From: Aliidiomarina halalkaliphila
Lineage (GTDB): Bacteria; Pseudomonadota; Gammaproteobacteria; Enterobacterales; Alteromonadaceae
Reading direction: 5' to 3'
Length of the DNA: 64,000 bases
NCBI RefSeq assembly: GCF_007096385.1
Contig: NZ_VJWL01000004.1
Coordinates: 62,001-126,000, forward strand
Part shown: positions 57,002 to 64,000 of the stretch, piece by piece
How positions within the stretch are numbered: position 1 is the stretch's first letter
Layout: the number at the start of each line of letters is the position of its first letter
Translations under genes and position numbers: made by a program
Notes under the pieces: model-generated
The model's input: the letters and a program-made list of their open reading frames with translations, nothing else
Databases searched by the model: none
Told to the model about the DNA's origin: nothing

Positions 57002-59065
57002 ATGAGTTCAGCCAAGCCATCTCGCTGGCGTTCTGCACTTTTACTTCCTGTTTTTATTCCTGCGGTTGTTGTGATTTTCCTACTCGTTGCAGGCACCCTC
57101 GCTAATCCAGAGTATGCCGGAGAGGTTTTCGCCTCGGTACTCGCCCGCATTACTGAGGATTTCGGCTGGTTCTACATGTTGGCCGTGGCGCTGTTCCTAA
57201 TGTTTATCGTGATCGTGGCGGTATCCAAGTGGGGGCGTGTCAAACTCGGCCCCGATCACGCCGAACCCGAATATAGCTTTCCTGCCTGGTTTGCCATGCT
57301 GTTTTCCGCAGGTTACGGCATCGCCTTATTGTTCTTCGGCGTATCTGAGCCGGTGCTGCACTACGCAGCCCCGCCGGAGGGCGCTGCCCTTACTGTTGAT
57401 GCCGCCAAACAAGCCATGCAAATTTCCTATTTTCATTGGGGCTTTCATATTTGGGCCATTTACGGGCTTGTGGGCTTAGTATTGGCGTATTTTTCATTTC
57501 GTCATGGGTTACCTTTATCCATGCGCTCAACCCTATTTCCACTCATCGGTGAGCGCATACACGGACCCATCGGCCATACTGTAGACACCTTCGCGATACT
57601 TGGCACCATGTTTGGTATCGCCACGACCCTTGGCTTATCGGTGATCCAAATCAATGCCGGCCTCAATTACCTGTGGCCGTCGATACCCGTGAGCACCATT
57701 GTTCAGGTGATCGTTATTTTCTTTATCACCCTGCTTGCCATCGCATCGGTGGTTGCTGGTCTGGATAAAGGAATTAAGCGGCTGTCGATTATCAACATGA
57801 CTTTGGTGTTGTTTTTACTGCTGTTTGTGTTCGCGTTTGGCCCTACGGTACATATTCTTGAAACTTTCTTGCAGAACACCGGGAGCTATCTTAACTATAT
57901 CGTTGAGCGCACCTTTAACTTGCAGGCGTATAGCCGTAGCGACTGGATTGGCAACTGGACCCTCTTTATCTTTGGCTGGACCATTGCGTGGGCACCCTTT
58001 GTCGGGCTCTTTATCGCGAAGATTAGCCGCGGGCGGACCATTCGTCAGTTTGTATTTGGTGTCATGCTGGTGCCCACAATCTTCACCTTCTTCTGGTTCT
58101 CCGTATTCGGTGATACCGCGTTGCACATGATCATGGTGCAAGGTTATGAATCCTTAATTACTGAGGTGCAAGAAGACCAAGCCATTGCTCTTTTTAAGCT
58201 GTATGAGCGACTTCCACTTACGAGCATTTTATCTTTTGTGACCGTGGTTCTGATCATGACCTTCTTCGTTACCTCATCCGATTCCGGCTCTCTGGTGATT
58301 GACTCACTAGCCTCCGGTGGTGTGATGAATACACCGGTCTGGCAACGTGTATTCTGGGCGAGCACGGAAGGCGTAGTCGCATCGATACTGCTCCTTGCCG
58401 GTGGTCTTACGGCACTACAAACAGCCGCCATTGCCAGTGCCCTGCCATTCGCCGTGATCATGATGATCGCCGCCATCGGCATGTGGCGTGCGCTGGTGAT
58501 TGAAGGCCATCAATACAGTAGTTTGCGGAGTCACACACAAGTACATCGGCGTGGCGTTCATTCCGGTGCAAACTACTGGAAGAAGCGCCTTGCGGGCATG
58601 GTTGATTTTCCTAGCAAAGAGCAAGTGGATACCTTTATTCGCACTACCTGTGCAAGCTGCCTACAGAAAGTGCAGCAAGAATTAGCCGAGAAGCGCTGGG
58701 ATGCCCAGGTCAGCATGGAAGACGAACCGACTCGGGCGGTGCTTACAGTTGAAAAAGATGAGGTTGAGTTTACTTACGAGATCCGGATGCGCGGATATCA
58801 TCGTCCTGGCTTTGCCGTAACCCAGCTTTCCGGCGACGATGATTATTACCGCGCGGAAGTATTTCTGCGCCAAGGTGGGCAAGCCTACGACGTATATGGC
58901 TTTGAGGAAGCGGATATTATCGATGATGTACTCAATCAGTTCGAAAACTACCTGCACTTCCGCCATCATTCGCCAGGTAGCCTACCCTGGGATGTGGCGC
59001 AGCACGACGATGACCTGACGGATATCGATGATAACCTAGAGAAACCGGACGAATCATCGACCTGA
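57002..59065 (+). CDS. BCCT family transporter (BetT-like, with C-terminal cytoplasmic domain)
   Basis: The 687-residue protein has 12 predicted membrane helices (residues about 15-500) and a C-terminal cytoplasmic domain of about 180 residues as in BetT, where it takes part in osmotic regulation. The BCCT core is clear: PLIGERIHGPIGHTVD, TLGLSVIQINAGLNYLW, WAPFVGLFIAKISRGRTIRQF and TSSDSGSLVIDSLAS. Of the Trp-box residues known from BetP, the TM4 set (HWGFHIWAIY) is intact, but the TM8 segment reads FGWTIAW where BetP has AWWISW, so one ligand-stacking tryptophan is threonine. Import of a quaternary amine or sulfonium compound is likely; the exact substrate is open. Confidence 0.9.
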   Translation: MSSAKPSRWRSALLLPVFIPAVVVIFLLVAGTLANPEYAGEVFASVLARITEDFGWFYMLAVALFLMFIVIVAVSKWGRVKLGPDHAEPEYSFPAWFAMLFSAGYGIALLFFGVSEPVLHYAAPPEGAALTVDAAKQAMQISYFHWGFHIWAIYGLVGLVLAYFSFRHGLPLSMRSTLFPLIGERIHGPIGHTVDTFAILGTMFGIATTLGLSVIQINAGLNYLWPSIPVSTIVQVIVIFFITLLAIASVVAGLDKGIKRLSIINMTLVLFLLLFVFAFGPTVHILETFLQNTGSYLNYIVERTFNLQAYSRSDWIGNWTLFIFGWTIAWAPFVGLFIAKISRGRTIRQFVFGVMLVPTIFTFFWFSVFGDTALHMIMVQGYESLITEVQEDQAIALFKLYERLPLTSILSFVTVVLIMTFFVTSSDSGSLVIDSLASGGVMNTPVWQRVFWASTEGVVASILLLAGGLTALQTAAIASALPFAVIMMIAAIGMWRALVIEGHQYSSLRSHTQVHRRGVHSGANYWKKRLAGMVDFPSKEQVDTFIRTTCASCLQKVQQELAEKRWDAQVSMEDEPTRAVLTVEKDEVEFTYEIRMRGYHRPGFAVTQLSGDDDYYRAEVFLRQGGQAYDVYGFEEADIIDDVLNQFENYLHFRHHSPGSLPWDVAQHDDDLTDIDDNLEKPDESST

Positions 59066-59090
59066 TGAGCGCATTATTGGCGTACTAAAA

Positions 59091-59128
59091 CGGAAAAACG
59101 GAGGGCATGGCCCTCCGCTTTCCGTTTT
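59091..59128 (+). terminator. Terminator after the BCCT gene
   Basis: An 8-bp stem CGGAGGGC/GCCCTCCG with loop ATG (59099-59117) extended by CGGAAA/TTTCCG is followed by TTTTTT. Confidence 0.9.
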
Positions 59129-59164
59129 TTGCTGCTGCTTTGTTGGTACTACTACTTTACTTCA

Positions 59165-59977
59165 TCAGTGCAAGATCCGATATGCATCAAACTCGGGGAC
59201 TTGCGCTGCAATTTGCGCCTCAGTTGCACTTAACTTCTGCAACTCATGACACATGGCTTCACCCTTCTGTTCTAGGGCTTTACCTTTGGCTTCCATACTG
59301 TGTTCAAGTACTTCCGCCATATTCTCCATCCGCTCTTCAAACTGATTCATGCGGTCTTCAAACGAACCTGAGCCACTGAGCATCATGCGACCGATCATCA
59401 TCATCATGCTGCCCATAGATTCGGTAATAATGGATTCCAATTCGTCTTCCAAGGTGCTCGACAAGCGATCGCCAAAGGCATCAAGTTGACTTCCTTGCAC
59501 CACGTAAACCTGATCATCACGATAGGCAATCGTATTGAAGTCATCCCGTAAGCGGTCGCGTAACGCATCAACCCGGCGCACAATCTTGTGGTCTGGACCA
59601 AACATTTCACCAAAGGTCGTGGTCAGTGCGAAAGATGTCATTTCCAAGGCTTCATCCATTACATCGGCCACAAACACAGCCTGATCGGTGACGCCGTTTT
59701 TATAGCTGATTAATAGCCCCCGTGTTTCGCTATTTACATCAACGGCTGCACCTTCCAGATACAAATCGCCGTTGGCGGTAATGCGTACTTTTTCACCGGT
59801 GTGATCAAACACCACCAGCTCCTGATAAGACGCACGGATATCCTGATCGAACTTGAAATTACATTGTTGTTTGTAAAACTCTCCGCGTACCGGATCGGTC
59901 ACGGATTGGGCCGGAGCGGCGGCAGGCGTTGCACTGGCAAGTGCGATGCTTGCCGAAAGTATCAGTGAGGTAATCAT
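59165..59977 (-). CDS. DUF2884 family periplasmic protein (YggN-like)
   Basis: The 270-residue product has a signal peptide ending near APA-QSV (residue 25) and the DUF2884 features: an N-terminal beta region (CNFKFDQDIRASYQELVVFDHTGEKVRITANGDLYLEG) and a helical, methionine-rich second half (MGSMMMMIGRMMLSGSGSFEDRMNQFEERME). ATG 59977 with AGGAG 7 bases upstream is clearly better than the frame start at 60013. The function of DUF2884 is unknown. It stands alone, closed on both sides by terminators. Confidence 0.87.
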   Translation of the reverse strand: MITSLILSASIALASATPAAAPAQSVTDPVRGEFYKQQCNFKFDQDIRASYQELVVFDHTGEKVRITANGDLYLEGAAVDVNSETRGLLISYKNGVTDQAVFVADVMDEALEMTSFALTTTFGEMFGPDHKIVRRVDALRDRLRDDFNTIAYRDDQVYVVQGSQLDAFGDRLSSTLEDELESIITESMGSMMMMIGRMMLSGSGSFEDRMNQFEERMENMAEVLEHSMEAKGKALEQKGEAMCHELQKLSATEAQIAAQVPEFDAYRILH

Positions 59978-60114
59978 TCTGGTTCTCCTGTTCACTGCGT
60001 TTTTTAGATTCACAATGGCTGATTCATTGATGTCAGCGATTGTTACCTAAACTAAAGCAGAAACCGTGCCAAATTAATTAACTTATTGATTTTTAATTAT
60101 TTGTAGAGATTATC

Positions 60115-60165
60115 AAAACAAAAAAGCCAAGTAAGTTAGTGAATTTCACTATACGTACTTGGCTT
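60115..60165 (-). terminator. Terminator after the M49-like peptidase
   Basis: A 10-bp stem (60124-60133 with 60156-60165) encloses a second small palindrome (AGTGAAATTCACT). Read leftward it is followed by TTTTTGTTTTGATA. A separate 15-bp palindrome, ACCCACC-G-GGTGGGT, lies at 60196-60210. Confidence 0.8.
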
Positions 60166-60224
60166 GAATTCGCACTTTTGGTGTATTTTCTCATCACCCA
60201 CCGGGTGGGTAATTGAGTATGTCG

Positions 60225-61916
60225 TTACTCGAGGCCGAGCGGACGTTTGCCTTGTTCAAATACGATATCAACCGGAATATTCGCCGCATCAATGCGATCC
60301 AATTCCGCTTGGAGATCTGGGCCAATGCCACCCATTTCTGCAAACAAACGAGCCGTGCCATCGTAATCGCCATCCCCTTGAAGGCGCAAAATAAGCTCCG
60401 ATAAACTATTCATCGCTGCACGCATGTTGTCCATATCCACCGAATAATAACCGGCTTCATCACGGACAAAGGCGCCTGCTTGTTCGAAATAATTAAAGCG
60501 AATCATGTTCGCCTGACCATGGGCACTGGAAGCACCAAAGCGCACCGAGCGGAAAATTCCAGCGAGGAAGGTAACATAGTAATCTTCCAGTGTTCCTTCA
60601 GTGAGAATGCCTTCTTCCAGCAATTGGGTGACCATATACAAGCCCAGAATATCCGCTTTCCCTTCTTCAAGTGGCGCCGCATATTCACGCAGTGCATTGC
60701 GCACAGGCCCTTGCCCGGTGATAGTGTTCTTAATACCTAAACCATGCGCCACTTCGTGGAACATCGTATTTGCAAAGAACGCATCAAAGGTAATGTGATG
60801 ACGCTGATCAGGTGCAATGAGCACATCAGCAATAGGCACAAGAATTTCATCGAATTTTGCCTGCATGGCATTTTTTAATTGCGAGCGACGGGTGCCTTTG
60901 GCCAATTGAACTTCTTCGTCGTTTGGCAAATTCACAGCAATGGTTTTGCTGCCCGCATTGGAGTGCCCTGCGTAATATACTACGTCGTACGCATTGAGCT
61001 GTGCTTCACTGCCAGGCTCCTCGGCTTTATATTCATCGGGCACAGGAAGGCCACGCTGTAAGCTCGGTAGCGTATCGGCATACACCGCTAAACGCTCACT
61101 CCATTCCATATCTTTAACTAATACATAGGCCTCGAATCCGGCTTTGTAACCAAACAGGCGGTCTTCGTAGGTTTCAATTGGTCCGATAATCACATCCACG
61201 GTGTTATCGACCATATCCATCCACGCGTAATCAGACGCTTGGTATTCGTTGCTTAAAAATGCTTCTGCACGCATCTGCAAATAGCGTGAGAACAACGGAT
61301 CTTCAGCGAGCTCCGCTGCTTGCATCAACAGTTCCGCGGCCCGCTCTAATTGCGCCGCATACTTTTCGTTATAGGCGATGGTATAGAGAGCGCCCTCCGC
61401 ATCGCGGCGCACTAAGGTATACAAGCTATCTTTGCCATCCAGATCTGCCGCATCAAACTCTTCGCGAGTCATATCCGCCGGGTAATAGTTCGCACCTAAT
61501 GGCTTCGGTCCGTAACCTTGAATGAAGGGTTCCATATTGTTCAAGCGATCCCAGGGGCCATAATTAATTTCTGCGAAGGTGCGTACTTTGGGATCATCAA
61601 TGCGTGCCAGCAGAGCATCGCGATCACCCGGATATGCCTGCATCCAAAACAGCTCGTCCATAATATCGGCCGCATCGATAAGCACGCTGATCAACTGCTT
61701 TTTCTGATCCGATAAATGAGAAATGTCGACGTCCATAGGCACAGACACATAAATATCCAGACGCTGCTCTGCGCCCGGTACAAGCACACCTGCTTGACCA
61801 TTCTCTAATGGCATTGATGGGCTTGGCGCCTCAGAACAGGCCGCAAGAAATAAAGAACCAGCGGCAAGTGCGAGGCCGAGTCGCCCTACCTTAGGTTTGT
61901 TGAGTAAATTTCGCAT
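60225..61916 (-). CDS. M49-like zinc peptidase, lipoprotein
   Basis: The 563-residue protein starts at ATG 61916 (GTG 61925 is the only longer option) and has a lipoprotein signal with lipobox LAAC (Cys near 27), so it is membrane-anchored outside the cytoplasm. The zinc site is HEVAH (His387, Glu388, His391) with the second motif EEGKAD (417-422) supplying the third ligand. This two-motif layout is that of the dipeptidyl-peptidase III superfamily (M49), but with HEXXH in place of the HEXXGH of true DPP III. Related bacterial proteins are annotated as M49-like or Nudix-linked peptidases. Substrate unknown. A terminator follows. Confidence 0.82.
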   Translation of the reverse strand: MRNLLNKPKVGRLGLALAAGSLFLAACSEAPSPSMPLENGQAGVLVPGAEQRLDIYVSVPMDVDISHLSDQKKQLISVLIDAADIMDELFWMQAYPGDRDALLARIDDPKVRTFAEINYGPWDRLNNMEPFIQGYGPKPLGANYYPADMTREEFDAADLDGKDSLYTLVRRDAEGALYTIAYNEKYAAQLERAAELLMQAAELAEDPLFSRYLQMRAEAFLSNEYQASDYAWMDMVDNTVDVIIGPIETYEDRLFGYKAGFEAYVLVKDMEWSERLAVYADTLPSLQRGLPVPDEYKAEEPGSEAQLNAYDVVYYAGHSNAGSKTIAVNLPNDEEVQLAKGTRRSQLKNAMQAKFDEILVPIADVLIAPDQRHHITFDAFFANTMFHEVAHGLGIKNTITGQGPVRNALREYAAPLEEGKADILGLYMVTQLLEEGILTEGTLEDYYVTFLAGIFRSVRFGASSAHGQANMIRFNYFEQAGAFVRDEAGYYSVDMDNMRAAMNSLSELILRLQGDGDYDGTARLFAEMGGIGPDLQAELDRIDAANIPVDIVFEQGKRPLGLE

Positions 61917-62040
61917 TACGAGCACTCTCTTGTTATCGTTATTTGAATTATCAATTATGTATGTTCTTTCTCAATTCGTCTAAGCTTTAGTTTATACGCA
62001 AAAAACTCACCCACAACATGGATATAAAAACGTGAGAGCT

Positions 62041-62463
62041 ATGAGCTACGCATTGTTTGCATTATTTGTCGCGGGCGTTATTTTTTGGTGGATCTGGATT
62101 AGCCCATTTAGTTTTACTTATTCCGACACCACACTGGATATAGATGAGGAAGCCACTCATCGTGTGTTTGCTTTCGGAACCCTGCGCAACCATTTCGTTC
62201 GTTCCCTCATTATTCGCCGCTACGTGCCAACCGAGCCTGCACGATTAGATGGTTATCGCCGTTATGGTCTTGATTTGCTTCCCGATGAGGGCGCCTATAC
62301 CGAGGGTGTCATCTTCTATGTTACCCCCACCCAGTTACGTCGGCTTGATCGTTATGAACGTGTGGGTGTTAAATATGAACGCTATTTATATACACTTGAA
62401 GATGGCGAGTATGCTTGGGTCTATCGTTTGATCTCCGATATTCAGCCCATTCTGGAGGAGTAG
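62041..62463 (+). CDS. Membrane-anchored gamma-glutamylcyclotransferase-fold (AIG2-like) protein
   Basis: The 140-residue protein has one N-terminal membrane helix (about 4-22) and a GGCT/AIG2-like domain: the substrate-binding loop VFAFGTLR (43-49; YGTL in most relatives) and the catalytic glutamate in LDRYERVG (Glu106). Known members turn gamma-glutamyl groups into 5-oxoproline. Charges after the helix are acidic (DTTLDIDEE), which would favour a periplasmic domain. GTG 62032 is an alternative start. It ends 6 bases before the amidoligase gene, so both are one unit. Confidence 0.82.
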   Translation: MSYALFALFVAGVIFWWIWISPFSFTYSDTTLDIDEEATHRVFAFGTLRNHFVRSLIIRRYVPTEPARLDGYRRYGLDLLPDEGAYTEGVIFYVTPTQLRRLDRYERVGVKYERYLYTLEDGEYAWVYRLISDIQPILEE

Positions 62464-62469
62464 TAGGTT

Positions 62470-63477
62470 ATGGCTGAAGCATTAATTCAGGTACCCCGAA
62501 CACGAACAGCGGATGACAAAGAACGCCGTGTCGGCGTTGAAATTGAGTTAGGGGCACTGTCTCTCGACAAAGTCACCGAGATTGTCGAACAATTTCTTAC
62601 CACCCTTGATATCAACACAGAAACCCAGAGCAAAGGCCGCTATGAACGCGAAATTAGCGGTGATGACGCAGGCCCCTGGATAATTGAGTTTGATTACAGT
62701 TATCTGAAAAAACTCGGACGTGAAGAGCACCAAGAAGAATGGCAAAAGTCTGCGGAAAAGGGCCTCGCTTGGATTGCCGAAAGCGTGGTTCCGGTGGAGA
62801 TAGTAAGCCCACCATTACCACTCTCTCGCCTCAAGGAAGTTGAGAACTTAATGGGTCAATTGCGCGACGCAGGAGCGCGAGGTTCCTCTGATAGCCTTGC
62901 CTACGCGTTTGGTATGCAACTCAACCCAGAAGTACCGGATACCGGTGCCAATACCTTAGTGCGTTACCTGCAAGCATTTCTGTGCAGCTATGATTGGCTC
63001 CTAAAGCGTATCGATCCAGATATCTCCCGCCGAGTCAGCAGCTATATCGACCCCTTCCCGAAAAAATACTTGGATAAAGTCTTGGATCCGGATTATGCAC
63101 CTAGTATTGAGGCATTCATGGATGACTACCTCAAAGATAATCCCACGCGCAATCGCGCATTGGATATGTTGCCGTTGTTTCGGCACTTAGATGAAGAACG
63201 GGTGGTGTCAGCGGTGCCTGATGACCTCATCAAGGCCCGACCAACCTTTCATTATCGCTTACCGGGATGCGAGATTCACCGCAACGACTGGGGCCTATTT
63301 TCGGTGTGGAATGATTGGGCTGTTATTGAGCAATTGGCGGAGTCCACCGAAATACTGAACGACGCCCTCAGTCATTATCAGCGCCAGCGAAATCGCTTTA
63401 TCCCTTGGCTTGGTAAAAACTGGAAAGACTATATGAGCGGCGACATCATTCCGCAGATATTAGAGCAATGCAAGTAG
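62470..63477 (+). CDS. Putative amidoligase (glutamine-synthetase-fold COOH-NH2 ligase)
   Basis: The 335-residue protein matches the Amidoligase_2 family: the GS-like metal motif VGVEIELGALS (residues 21-31), ESVVPVEIVSPPLPLSRL near 110, and the YAFGMQLNPEVPD segment with YLQAFL near 150-170. Members join an amino group to a carboxylate using ATP; natural products are mostly unknown. No signal peptide, so cytoplasmic. It is coupled to the GGCT-fold gene upstream, a pairing seen for this family. Its last 18 bases overlap the convergent NRAMP gene. Confidence 0.85.
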   Translation: MAEALIQVPRTRTADDKERRVGVEIELGALSLDKVTEIVEQFLTTLDINTETQSKGRYEREISGDDAGPWIIEFDYSYLKKLGREEHQEEWQKSAEKGLAWIAESVVPVEIVSPPLPLSRLKEVENLMGQLRDAGARGSSDSLAYAFGMQLNPEVPDTGANTLVRYLQAFLCSYDWLLKRIDPDISRRVSSYIDPFPKKYLDKVLDPDYAPSIEAFMDDYLKDNPTRNRALDMLPLFRHLDEERVVSAVPDDLIKARPTFHYRLPGCEIHRNDWGLFSVWNDWAVIEQLAESTEILNDALSHYQRQRNRFIPWLGKNWKDYMSGDIIPQILEQCK

Positions 63478-64000
63478 GATTGATCGCGCCCCTAACACTA
63501 GCGCAATCACAAACACACAGCCCCCGAGTATGTTTTGTCGGGTGCTGTTTGCGTATTGCCCCATAGATTTTTGATTGACCGCCAATAACAAGAAGCCGGC
63601 AATCAATGGCAGCAAGATGCCGTTGGCGACTTGGGCAAATACAATCAACGAAATCGGGCGAATCCCTAGCGACGCAACGATCACGCCCACCAAAATGATT
63701 CCGAGCCAAGTACCGCGAAAGGCCCAGCTGCGTAAATCAATATTCCATCCGAGCACACCCGTTAATGCATAAGCGGAGGCCAAAGGCGCAGTAATAGCCG
63801 ACGACAATCCCGCCGCTAACAGTCCAGTCGCCATTAGATAAGTGGCCGCCGTGCCAAAGATGGGTTCCAGCGATACCGCTAAATCCGCGGCCCCTGCAAT
63901 GGTCGCCTGCTGGCCAAAATAGGCCGCTGCCGCAGTCGAAACAATAGCTATAGAGACTAAGCCACCTAGTGGAATTGAGGTGGCAATATCGGAACGGGCT
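63460..64000 (-). CDS. NRAMP family divalent metal transporter, C-terminal part
   Basis: The frame is open from the window end down to the stop at 63460, giving the last 179 residues. Segments such as FGTAATYLMATGLLAAGLSSAITAPLASAYALTG and SLGIRPISLIVFAQVANGILLPLIAGFLLLAVN match helices 8-11 of NRAMP (Mn2+/Fe2+, H+-coupled) proteins. The metal-binding DPGN motif of helix 1 would be outside the window. The 3' end overlaps the convergent amidoligase gene by 18 bases. Confidence 0.85.
   Translation of the reverse strand, partial: ARSDIATSIPLGGLVSIAIVSTAAAAYFGQQATIAGAADLAVSLEPIFGTAATYLMATGLLAAGLSSAITAPLASAYALTGVLGWNIDLRSWAFRGTWLGIILVGVIVASLGIRPISLIVFAQVANGILLPLIAGFLLLAVNQKSMGQYANSTRQNILGGCVFVIALVLGARSILLALL

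Noticed and set aside
59107-59379. Plus-strand frame after the BCCT gene
   Set aside because: It starts in the loop of the terminator hairpin and is antisense to the DUF2884 gene.

Overview
This 64 kb window reads as ordinary chromosomal DNA of a gammaproteobacterium. It shows the E. coli-like blocks ygfB-pepP-ubiH-ubiI-gcvTHP and zapA-6S RNA-fau/rpiA/serA, a phoBR-pst-phoU locus, secDF-yajC, xseB-ispA-dxs and ribH-nusB-thiL-pgpA. Gene content (BCCT transporter, NRAMP transporter, RimK-like protein, TIGR03545/TIGR03546 pair, DUF3014 and DUF2884 proteins) and base composition near one half G+C by eye suggest a marine Alteromonadales member, perhaps Idiomarinaceae. That placement is an inference, not a measurement. 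I see no tRNA, rRNA, transposase, prophage or CRISPR array.

Layout. 1-14.8 kb: glycine cleavage genes (gcvP cut by the window edge), a LysR regulator, two ubiquinone hydroxylases, pepP, ygfB; then rightward zapA, a palindromic repeat cluster, 6S RNA and an unlisted 51-residue membrane protein; then two leftward envelope genes (lipoprotein, exported amidohydrolase) inserted before fau-rpiA-serA. 14.8-25 kb: phosphate regulon phoB-phoR-pstS-pstC-pstA-pstB-phoU, with three PHO-box promoters of identical geometry, and a porin. 25-29.7 kb: orphan sensor kinase, rdgC-srmB, VanZ-like protein. 29.7-37 kb: thiI, xseB-ispA-dxs, and the convergent ribH-nusB-thiL-pgpA operon. 37-42.6 kb: acyltransferase, DUF3014 protein, yaaA, yajC-secD-secF. 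42.8-47.5 kb: TRIC-type channel gene, a 660-bp composite repeat island, the TIGR03545/TIGR03546 pair, hemH. 47.6-52.4 kb: RimK-like ATP-grasp ligase coupled to a GNAT, yqhD, a cysteine-synthase-like gene, a cold-shock gene. 52.4-59.1 kb: two-gene RND efflux operon and a BCCT transporter with a perfect 28-bp palindrome before its start. 59.1-64 kb: DUF2884 protein, M49-like lipoprotein peptidase, a membrane-anchored gamma-glutamylcyclotransferase-fold protein paired with a putative amidoligase, and the C-terminal part of an NRAMP transporter.

The least explained parts are: (1) the repeat island at 43449-44108, with two inverted 123-bp arms whose hairpin stems differ by compensatory changes, flanking two tandem 152-bp units; (2) the palindrome family shared by that island and the DNA just before 6S RNA; (3) two separate amide-ligase loci (RimK-like/GNAT and amidoligase/GGCT) with no known product; and (4) the operator-like palindromes in front of the BCCT gene.
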